NCBI GenBank assembly: GCA_903813345.2
Contig: CAIIXF020000005.1
Location: 9,055,375 to 9,119,374 of the forward strand
From: Owenia fusiformis
Taxonomy: Eukaryota; Annelida; Polychaeta; Sabellida; Oweniidae
Reading direction: 5' to 3'
DNA length: 64,000 nucleotides
The position numbers and the translations under genes are program-made. The stretch's first letter is position 1. Every line of letters starts with the position of its first letter. Under the pieces are notes generated by a model, which was not told the DNA's origin, made no database searches, and was given only the letters and a program-made list of their open reading frames with translations. This document shows, one piece after another, positions 12,143 through 22,500 of the stretch.

Positions 12143-12681
12143 CACTGCTACCCACCTAGTTACACAGGCATATCGTCAGTGTATCATGGCGGAACTACTT
12201 CCGGGATTTGAATTCGGTAAGATATTTTCATTTCTCGATTTACATCTACTTATAAGTCATGATGTGGATTATAATTTGGCTCGAAGTTATGGGAGATAGT
12301 CTAGTTTGAGAATGTGTCGATGGTATTAGGTTTGGTATGTTAACGAAGATGCATTTCACATATTTAGTCCCTCGCTTTTGTTACACTGACGATCGGCATT
12401 AATATTGCCAATATTACACTGATATTGGTCGTTCGTCAGTGTAACAAAAGCGAGGGACTAAATACGTGAATTGTGTCTTCGTTAACATATAAAACCTAAA
12501 ACCATCGACACATTCTCAAACTAGACTATCTTCCTTAACTTCAGGCCGAATTATTATCCACAACGTGACTTATAAGTAGGTGTAAATCGGGAAATAAAAA
12601 AATCTTACCGAAACCTAGTCCCGGAAGTAGTTCCGCCATGATACACTGACGATACGTCTGTGTAACAGGTGGGTAGCAGTG
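12143..12681. mobile_element. 539-bp near-complete palindrome (foldback MITE) with 6-bp TSD
   Basis: The arms of about 250 bp are inverted copies. Left begins CACTGCTACCCACC. Right ends GGTGGGTAGCAGTG. Both contain ATCATGGCGGAACTACTTCC or its complement, and the arms meet near 12400 around AACAAAAGCGAGGGAC and its complement. The 6-bp duplication ATATTT lies at 12137-12142 and 12682-12687. The open frame seen across the left arm is palindrome sequence, not a gene. The superfamily is uncertain: a CACTG terminus with a 6-bp duplication is not a standard combination. Confidence 0.8.
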
Positions 12682-12687
12682 ATATTT

Positions 12688-14067
12688 GGGAGTGAAATTG
12701 ATGTCCTGTGTTAAAACTCCAAGGTCAGGCTGATCTGGTCACTCTCTTAGACAATTAAAAAACAAGAATTTTGACTGAAATTGATAAATTCTAGCTTTAT
12801 TTCTCAGTAAGTACATATTTATAGAAAAATTGACCTTTCAAATAATTCTTAGCTATTTGATATCAGTTAATTTGAGAGGTTTTAGTTGCAGTCTTTTTTA
12901 TTTGCAATGAGGTTTTTGCAGTATTTTATTGGACTATTTTGTCAAAGAATTCCTGATGAAAGGCAAGTTTCATGATCTTCACAAGTTCAGGGGTTCATTT
13001 TATTAATCTTATTTTCTTATAAAATAAATGCACAACCAGATGAGGATAGCTTTGACAATTGCAGGATTGCAAGAATATCTCCATGATGAGATTTTTGTAT
13101 AATTCTTATGATTTTCATTAACAGTACTTAATGAAATGGTTAATTTTCATGTGGATATTATTATGGAAGAATACATCCTTCAGAATCAAAATATTTCTCC
13201 AAACATTTTATGGAAGTGTTACATTAATCTGGGTAACCACTTTTTAATTAATGATATCAATTTAGGATCACACATCTGGCATTGTAAATTCCCAAATTCT
13301 CATTTTAAATTATATGTTATTTAGTTCAAATATTATTTATGTATATTTCTACCTACTAAAGTTGATGCCATAGTGTTGAAACTGAATAGCTACTGCCACC
13401 AAGGTTATTCTATAGGGATTTATTCAGCAATCTCAGTTTAAAAAAAAAATTATCTACCTTTTAAAAAACTTGATACAGATAAAAGATTGTGGCCAAAATG
13501 TTACCAATTGTGAGAAAATGTAGGTTATCTCATCTTCATTGAATTGGAAGTTCTGAATTGCTGATTTGCTTTCCACTTGAATTTTGTAAATAATCATCTA
13601 TAAAATCATAATTTGCCCACTCCCCTTACAAATTTATTCCACACCCACTGACATTTTGACACTGTCCCTCAGAACCAGATTATCCTTTTTTTGACAAAAT
13701 CAGTCTTAGACTATCTTATCAGGAAACATTTTTACAGGAATAATCTGAGGGATCTCAGCACATCAGTCAGCATCCATTATGAAATATTAAAATACTTGAA
13801 TCAGAATTATAAAAAAATGTGAATTTTGCACCCATCTGATTGAAAAATTGTGATAGAACGGTGCATTTTTCACCAATTGGTCCAGTATCTTGGGTTACAT
13901 AAAATGAACAAAATACTTGTTTTTTCTTATAATAGTAACAATCTAATAATTACTTTATTTCCAATAAATACTCTTTTGACTATAGTAGAACATAACAACA
14001 TGTTGCTTCATAGAAGGCAATAGTCAAGGTAATGTCCATCATATCTGATCACACTGTGAGCTGTTTG
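12688..14067. other. Intergenic DNA without recognised features
   Basis: An AT-rich stretch. No coding exon, RNA gene or repeat with definable ends was seen by eye on either strand. Confidence 0.5.
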
Positions 14068-14070
14068 CAG

Positions 14071-14190
14071 TATCATGAATTTATAAGGGGCCTTAATGTA
14101 TGAAACACAGTATCATGAATTTATAAGGGGCCTTAATGTATGAAACACAGTATCATGAATTTTTAAGGGGCCTTACAGTATGAAACAATG
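14071..14190 (+). repeat. Minisatellite, 40 bp x 3
   Basis: Three head-to-tail 40-bp units begin TATCATGAATTTATAAGG at 14071, 14111 and 14151. The first two are identical. The third differs at a few positions (TTTTTAAGG, CCTTACAG). Near-identity of the first two units points to recent duplication by slippage or unequal exchange. Confidence 0.9.
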
Positions 14191-15184
14191 TTATGATCTA
14201 CTCATATACCATTGATGTATTGAATGTAGAAACCCCTTGTTAATTAATAATACCAAGAATGCCTCACAGTATGATTGAGGTGTGGAGTATGGACACTACC
14301 CGGGAATATTGGTAAACACAAGGTAGAATGTTCATGGTTTTAGCTAATCAATATAGCTTTGGAGGTATTCTGAAATTGAGTTAAGGGGTGTTAATATCCA
14401 ATACATGCACATATTGTTGAATGATCACTGATCAGGTGATGATATCTACCCATTTCAAAAGCATACGAACCTGTCACTCTGAGGCAGTGTTATATACTTG
14501 GACCCAAAAAATAACATCCTGCTCCTAGCAGGTGTCCAGAATTTTGGAGCCCTGCATATGGAGGATAAAAAAATAACACAGATCAAACAAAAAAACAGGG
14601 ATATTGTTTTTTACATGATCCCCTACAATGAAAAAAGGACGTATTATCTCCAAAACTATATGACATATGAGTTTTTGATAGTTTATTAATTATACACACA
14701 TGTTTACCTAAATAATAATCACAGATCATGAACATTTTTAAATTTTTTTTTGGTAAACATTTGTTAAGGTTATTGCTTCTATGCTATGGCACGGGGTCAA
14801 GTATATAACATTACCTTACCACTGTGAATATGTCTATACATGAATAATATGTAAAATATTGTTCCCTCGTAACAAACCTTTTACTTCTAAGATAGGCGAA
14901 TCAAAATGTTGAATTTTGACCAAAATATTTCAACAAAAGTAAATAAAACTTTCTGGAATTACTAAATAGACGTTTCAGTGGGAGTATAACTAAAATATTA
15001 GAAAACATATTGGTAAAGGTCAAACATATTTCATGGCAATCAATACAACCAATATACTATGTACACCCCCTCAAAAAGTTTGGCAATTGGAAGTTCTTAA
15101 GGGCCAATGCAATAAAGCCTTTTTGTCTAGTGGTTTAAAATAATTCATCAAAGTCAGAAATGTCTGACCTATTGTAAAATGAGA

Positions 15185-15493
15185 AACTTGCGAAATGTTA
15201 CCATCTGCCATTTGTTATAGACACAGACTGGCGACCGCCATCCACTAAGAAGTTCCATTTCTGATGGTAACATAACATAATAGGGGTACCAATGAACATC
15301 AGATCTCAATGGGGAATTCCAGTTGCTAAACTTATGAAAGGGCTGTAGTCATCATAGAAACAAGCCATTAACATGCAAAATGTCACTACCTGCCATTTCT
15401 TACAAACACTGCCAAACACCAACCGCTGAACACCACCACAAAAAAGTTGGAGACTATAACAATGTATCACCCCTTTTGGTAATGATATAAAAA
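15185..15493 (+). repeat. Two tandem copies of the GTCACC hairpin-ended family
   Basis: The first copy (about 15190-15280) runs from AAATGTTACCATCTGCC through GTTATAGACACAGAC and GGCGACCGCC to GATGGTAACATAACATAA. The second (15364-15493) runs from GCCATTAACATGCAAAATG through GTCACTACCTGCC, CACTGCCAAACACCAACC, ACAAAAAAGTTGGAGAC and ACAATGTATCACC to GTAATGATATAAAA. Both are satellite-free short forms. The first keeps a few CpGs; the second has lost most. Confidence 0.7.
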
Positions 15494-15759
15494 GCACGTT
15501 TTTTGATCAACACATGTTAAAGCACCACATCTGATTGTACTGTGTATGATTCACAAATACTTGAATATACATACTGTAATATACAGCAATTTTTCTGAGA
15601 TAAAGCTAATATTTACGAATTGTTATGATATTTGCCATGGGTAGATACAGTATATTGGTATAATATTCATAGATTATCCATCACATCACCATTCACTAAA
15701 GCAGTATCATATTTCGTGTCATGATGCTTTAGTCTATGGTTCCCTTGACTTAAGCCTCA

Positions 15760-16020
15760 CTCACATTTGCTCTATGGCGGGCGTATAGTGGCCGTAGATT
15801 CACAAAATTGATATAGGCTAGAAAATCTACATTGTACTGCTTATCCCTATATCTTATGCTGCATATTTCCCGCGAATCTGGGAAGCGCAACTAACTGCCA
15901 TACTGTTGCCGTAGATCAAATGTGACTAAGGCATTACATCAAGTCTGTACCCCCCCCCCCTATCTAATTCATCCATGGTATAAGGGGGTGGGGAGGTCAC
16001 AAAGACTTGATGCAAGACTA
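15760..16020. repeat. Foldback repeat with a C-run and G-rich arm
   Basis: ATCAAGTCTGTA followed by a C-run at about 15951-15960 faces AAGGGGGTGGGGAGGTC and AAAGACTTGATG. A broader inverted pair surrounds it (CTCACTCACATTTGCTCTATGG near 15757 and GATCAAATGTGACTAAGG near 15915). It has the same composition as the units at 10447-10580 and 35690-35830. Confidence 0.4.
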
Positions 16021-16227
16021 ATGGTTCTGCACTAAAAATGTTATTTGCTTATCAATTATATCATGTACAAAAATGCCCTGTTGCATTGTAAACTTTGACT
16101 ACTACAAATAGTGATTGTACAGGACTTCCATCTATCATAAGACTTATGATCTTCATCAAACACCAATTCACACATTATACATGTTGAAGTTCTAAGTTTG
16201 AAACAAGCAAAAAATAACATGCCTATT

Positions 16228-16558
16228 TTTCATTTCAAGTATGGAAAAGCAATATGTCTTCATCATTTTATATTTGAAAATTCCTAGTCAATCAGACCCC
16301 AATTTTTTAGATTTGTTAAAAAACTCTATAAGATCACTTTCCTCAACATACTGTATATTGAGAAAAGTGATCATATTCTCTCCTGTAATGAATTACAAAG
16401 GTTTTACTTTATACTCTGTCAATATTGCATTCATCATTGATATGAGGTTTTTGAATATGAGTTTTTAACATATCTGAAAAATTGGCCTCTGATTGAGCGG
16501 GAATTTTCCAATATAAAAAATGATGAGACAAATTGCTTTTCCATGTGTATGAAATGAC
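16228..16558. repeat. Foldback element with arms of about 90-100 bp
   Basis: The left arm (TCATTTCAAGTATGG, AAAAGCAATATGTC, ATCATTTTATATTTG, CCCCAATTTTTTAGAT) is the inverted counterpart of the right arm (ATCTGAAAAATTGGCC, CAATATAAAAAATGATGAG, GCTTTTCCATGTGTATG). The arms have diverged by roughly 15-20 percent by eye, so this is an old copy. Open frames across it are palindrome by-products. Confidence 0.6.
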
Positions 16559-17343
16559 TGACATGAGCATTCTATTGGGACAATTCATGACTTGGATCTG
16601 CTCTAAGATAAACACCATCAAAATAAAGGATATTGGCATCAGAGTTTCTTTTATTTAGGAGATTTTTAAATTGCCAAAAACTGCCAAATTAATGAAATTA
16701 TACATGAGTATTGTTACTGTATCTTAACCCTTTATAGTGTAGAGGAAATGAACAAATAAATTCTGAAAATTGTCTTGTGTAGTATGTTTACATACGCAGA
16801 ATATACGAACACAGCACATACTATATTAAGAGCAAACCACAATATCTTATTCACCTTATTTATCTCTGGAGTAATTAAAACTATCAAAAAAGCTATAATA
16901 ATGATTTGTTGTACAGTATATTATAATATCTTTTCGTGTTTCTATGGTAACATTCATCGGGTCGTGATATTCCATTAACGTAAGTGATTGTCTGCTATTA
17001 AGGAGGGTAATATGTCAGGTAATATGTCAGGAACCTGACATCAACCATATCCACTTCACACTTTAGTCTGATTTTGAATGTAATCTTGAAATCAATACGC
17101 TAAACTTGATGCAATGAGTAACAATGGTTCTACTATTCATTATAATAACAATATAAGTACATTGAAGAAGCCATGCACCCTGGTAAAGAATTGGAAATCA
17201 AATACCAAACTGTAAAAAATATGACTTCACATTGCCAAAAATGTGAAGTAATGAGACATTTTGGTCAAAATAGGTAAAATTTAGGCACCCTAAAAAAGTC
17301 TTGAGAAGATCTGAATGACCCCATAAGGTAGCATTGGGAAAAT

Positions 17344-18350
17344 CAAACAAGGGTTAAGTTCAAATAAATATTACAATCTTGAATAAAGACCATCAATATC
17401 GTCTCATTATCTGTGACCTCATTTGCTTTTCAGTACCAGTTCATATGTGAATATATTGTATTTTTGTACTTCATGTGACCGATGTAATCATGTAATGACA
17501 TGATATGCCAATAAACATTATTTACCAGCTATATACTAGGCCTATATGTAACTTCAAATTCAACAAAAATACATTTTACTCTATTCTGTCTCCACAAAAA
17601 AAGAATTCACATTTTTATGACACCATACAAATCAAGGAGGATTGGCTCTCAGAATGCAACATCGATATTCTGTCCCATATATGGTATGTGACTTTTAACC
17701 TTATTTACATGTGACGTGTTTCTGGAACCTGTCACGTGTGAATGAGGTTGAAGGTCACCATACCGTATGGGACAGAATATTGATGTTGCATTCTGGGAGC
17801 CAATCCTCCTTGATACAAATGCTCACTTGCAAATGCAAATACAGGTGCTTACTAAGAATTTGCCTATAGTGGCATGATTTCTTCACCCAGCATGCCACAC
17901 TTCACTAAAATTGGTTATACCGGTAATTCCACCCATTGGGGAAATTAAACTGAAATCCACGATACGCATTTTGGATGATTAGACCCTTACAAATTAAATA
18001 TATGTTTAGTATTGCCTAACATTCAAATGCCCACTAAACAGACATACTGTATACCTGTGCAGGGCCTAACATATTCTTGGAAGATTATACACAATACACA
18101 CGAACCATCTGGATATAACAAAACACATTTCCAGATTTTTAACCCTTGCAGGACCCTTGATATTTGAGTATTCTGTACTTGAAGTTTACAATAGATTAAT
18201 TTTCTAGAATTTAACTTGTAATTGTAACAAAATAATTGCATTTTATTTCAAATAAACATTGCAATCTTGAATAAAAAATCAAAATCAATTCAAAATATGT
18301 GACCTCATTTTCTCTTCAGTAACAGTTCAGATGTGAATATGGAATTTTGG
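17344..18350 (+). repeat. Pair of diverged direct repeats (about 100 bp each)
   Basis: 17348-17455 and 18248-18350 share a series of phrases in the same order: TTCAAATAAA, CAATCTTGAATAAA, GTGACCTCATTT, CTTTTCAGTA or CTCTTCAGTA, and CAGTTCA followed by TGTGAATAT. They lie 900 bp apart on the same strand. They could be solo ends of an older element or a local duplication. No coding potential was seen. Confidence 0.5.
17633..17812. mobile_element. 180-bp palindromic MITE, 8-bp TSD ATACAAAT
   Basis: It begins CAAGGAGGATTGGCTC and ends GAGCCAATCCTCCTTG. The arms continue inward through CAGAATGCAACATCGATATT and its near complement. The duplication ATACAAAT lies at 17625-17632 and 17813-17820. A fragment of the same family (GCATTCTGGGAGTCAATCC) lies at about 26232-26260. 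The 8-bp duplication suggests hAT-type mobilisation. Confidence 0.9.
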
Positions 18351-19540
18351 TGGTATCAGAGTGTGATCATAGCAATTTTATCACCAGAGAACGTCAATTT
18401 AGTTGAGTATCCCAGTTTGTATTTCCATGAGATATTTTGGCTGCCTTCGCTATTCAACGCAAATATCATAGTATTTTTGATCACTTTTTGTGTAACGCAT
18501 CACAAATAGTAGTTACTGGCACTAAATTCAAACCTTACTTCTGATTTCATGAGGCACATGTAGTCCAACTAGGGTTAATACTTTTTCAATAATACATGTA
18601 AGTCATAACAATGCCCCATCTAATCCAATATATGTTTCACCACGTATTCTATCTACAAAATCACCAAATCAATGTTACACTGAATGTACTCTTGATTTCT
18701 ACTACAATAAATAGTATAAATGTATGTTGCACATATTTTTGGCAAGCAATGTACAGAACGTACCTATATTAGATACAGAACAGGAATATGAGCCACATCA
18801 CCTCTCTACATGTGGCTACTTTACAGGGTGTCCAGAAAATAGAGTGACTCAATCTCTAAAATTGTGGATACAAAAGGCCTCATTCTCACCCTGTATGTTA
18901 CACCTCCAAGTACAATGTTTGGCTAAAATTAGCAAAATAATTTGAACTCCATGTAAATTTTTGCATTGTACAGTGTTTTTTTGATTTGGAGATGCAACCA
19001 AGCAATTAGTAGAAACAAACTCATGTCTGCTTATTATCACAGTAGGGTATCCCTAATAACTTAAGTTTCCAATGTATTTACTTTTTCCGAGTTAACAGAA
19101 TGATACATATGCTTTAGGCATCAAAATGGTTACCTCCGTTGCCAAACTGTGAATATATAACGTCTAGAATCCAATTGACAATCTTAGAGACCAAGTGACA
19201 ATACTTCTCAAACACCCTACATGACCTTACGTTTAGTCATTCCAAGGATTATAGAACACTTTGTGGTCAGCGAGTAGTACAAAACATGGAAACCAAAAGC
19301 ATTAAATACATTGTATAAACATCTAACTTTGCCTGTTGGGTATAAAGAGTTCAATAGACAAAACCGAATGAAAAACATCTTATAAAATACTTTGGGTTGT
19401 ATCATACATATATCGCACAACACAAGTGCCATCTGAAAATGTTCATATAATCATATAATTTCCTGAATCTGTACTATGAGATTGAGACCACTCTGTGTTA
19501 AATGAATGAACCACCTAACCATTTTTTCGCAAATTGAGTG
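18351..19540. other. Intergenic DNA 3' of the ZRANB1 gene
   Basis: This lies downstream of the ZRANB1 stop codon (minus strand) and would hold its 3' untranslated region. I could not place a confident polyadenylation signal. No other gene was recognised. Confidence 0.4.
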
Positions 19541-22500
19541 TTACTCATCATCGGTTTCTCCATCACTAGATAGCACTGGCGAGGAAGGTGGAGCCACTGT
19601 ATGTGATGTCTGTATAGCGTGACTGAGACGACGGTAACGATCTAACCACGTCTCCATCATGTGACTGACTAGTGCATTGTTCTTAGTGAGTTTCTGTTGT
19701 GCCACTAGGAGTCCACCATCTGTGACGATTACATCCATCCATTCCCGCAACATTATCTCCTCACGATTTAACTGAAAATAACGACAATGATGTTTAAAAA
19801 TATCAAATACAGTAGGATTAACCCCTTTCTCATCTTTCTATTATCAAAAAAACATATACAAAATATCACAAAAAACATCATAAAAGATTATGCTAGTCAT
19901 GCTAAATTTAAACAGCTTTGTTTTACAAGTCAATATCTTGAGTTTTGTTTTTTATTTAGTTTTCAGGTATTTTGAAATTATGCATGTGAAATTAATACCT
20001 CTCATTTAATATTCTAAAATTTCCATCATTACATGTGGATTTTGTACTTCAAATTCAAATATCTGGAATTCCCATTTTTGCATATGGATTCATTATACCT
20101 CCCATTTAATTTCTTAAAAGTGATAATTTAACATGTTAGTTTTTTAATCCACAAGAACATACCTCTGAGCCAGTAAGAAAATGTACAGGCAGAAGCTTTC
20201 CCTCACTATCCATCAGGGGCAGGTATGCCACCTGCTCTTCTCCCTGTCCCTGGAGATTAGCCCCAGCCCCCATGCTGGCCCCACAGTCCGTATCCATGGG
20301 AACCAGAGCAGAGAAGTGACCCCTGGTGTAACCAAGTGCTATAGGACTCTTCCAGCAGAAACTTTGCTCCCATAGTATTGGTAAGTAGACACCTACAAAT
20401 ACATTGATCGGGCCTATTAAGTTAAAAATATCAGGTAGATGTATAGTCTAGGATGTATTAGGAAGCACATGAAAGAAGTCAACTCCAATTGATGGATTTC
20501 TTGGAGCCATGCATTTGTTCTTTTGTAGTTGCTAGGGATATGAATAATATTAGAATATTACTGTAGTCACGCATTCTATAAACTGTGAACATTTAGTCAA
20601 TATTTCATCAGGTATTTATTCATCGATACAACACCTGGTCTGAACTAAATGTCTGTTTAGTGCTAAACGCTAAACCGGAAGTAGGAAATTGAGAGACGAT
20701 TTTTGGTGAGTTTTCATGTTTGAATCTAATAAAGACCTCAGATCAGGTATTATATCGAGTAATAAATACCTTAGGGTTTGGCATAAAAGCATTTGTTTGT
20801 GCCCAGCCCTGCAGTATATTTTGTTGATATAATACCAGCTCTTCAGTCTATACTTCTTACTTTTATTTTGTGCTATAAACTATAACCATATTGCCCATAA
20901 AATCTTGTATGTGCTTTTATGTCCATGTATTAGATTAAAATAGGAGACAATGTTTTCTAATATTTCATTCCATACACTACTGGAAAACCGTTCTACGTTC
21001 TATTATATAGACCTACCTTGAAACCTGGCATATCCTATGGTTTCTCCTCTGAAGCTCTTCACAAACTTTACTCCGTAGACAATGACTGGTCGACGAAGAA
21101 TATGGGCCAGAGCAAATATATGAAGTTGCTCGAGGGCAGCACCTGGAGTTGATATTAAAAACTGTATACTAAGAAGTTATTTACTAGTTTATCAATATAC
21201 AAGACACTAGACTTGAATATACAAAAATTGTGTATTCAATATATGATTATATTTTTCCTTGTTATTGTAATATATACAATGCAGTCCTTTGAATGCTTAT
21301 TTTTAGGTTTGATTGACTTATGTTTTCACTGTCCCATACTATAATTGTTTGGGCAAAATATTTAAGGATTTAGAAGATCAATGTTTAAGGAAGGAACAAT
21401 CCAGAAATTATATATTTTACAAACGATCTAGGTCTATATCTCGTACCTAATATATTACACTATTCAAAGGCCATAGGGTATAATTTTACAAATACGTAGC
21501 CAGTTAACAACTATTAACTGTACAACACAGTTTGTTTATTTTTGATATGTAAAATGCCAAAGTGCCTTAACATATGGGCCAGGGCTAAATTAATATACCG
21601 TTAATGTAGTTACCTGGTTGAGAGGCAAGACTGAGAAGAACAGCCCAATCCTCCTGCCATTGACTCTCAGCCAATGAGAAGTGCAGAGACTGGGCTTGCA
21701 TAGATTCATATTCTTTCCAGCGAGGGAAGAACCTGAAAGGTAACAAAATAATAATTAAATAGCAATTTGCTTTTGTAAATTTTACGATTTTTACGCAGAA
21801 CTTGCGGCACAGAACCAGGAAACGAATCAGAAAAGATTTAAAGAAATTTGGCCAATCAACACTCATAATTTCGAAACTAAATTTTTGAAGATAAAATATA
21901 GACAGTTTGGACCATATTTCAGCGTCAACTTGAAACCATCCCTTTTTCAAGCAAAAGTGCAGATATTTGTATTATATGATTCACTTTATTCTTAATATCT
22001 ATATTAATATCTATATTAATATCTTAATATTAGAATACAGGTACAGGTGCTGGTATAAAATTTTATGAGATCAACTACTAGAATAGTATGTACCTTGCAT
22101 TAACAATATGCAGGGGTTTCACTAGAATTTCTCCCAACAGATTTCAATATAAATGAAAACAACAGGCAAAATTAATGGAAATCATAGATTTAACATGAGA
22201 AAGTCCCTCAAAACAACAGGCAATTTTGTGAAAACAACCGGTGAAATTCACCTGTTGCCTGATGCTTATGAAACTCCTGAATATTTTTCATTTTCATTTA
22301 GATTTAGGTAGAAACAGCTACCCGTATTAATCTGACAGGAACTGGTATCTTTATCCTGTTCAAGTTCAAGCCAGCACAGGCCTTTTATCGAGTTAGTATC
22401 ACTCTAGTAATCAACTTCTCTGCTGTACTAGTTAGCATAAGCTGGCTCCTGTGGCCGCAAGCTGGGATTGAACCCAGGATCTTGTAATCAGGAGTCCAGA

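Noticed and set aside
12111..12299. Small ORF with MAELLPGFEF
   Set aside because: It lies within the left arm of a palindromic element and is mirrored in the right arm. There is no domain or splice context.
20181..20375. 64-codon plus-strand ORF
   Set aside because: It is the antisense shadow of ZRANB1 exon 6, which encodes the OTU histidine region.
21585..21950. 121-residue ORF as a separate gene
   Set aside because: Only the part from FFPRWKEY to LASQPG (21732-21614) is real, and it is ZRANB1 coding exon 4. The rest is intron.
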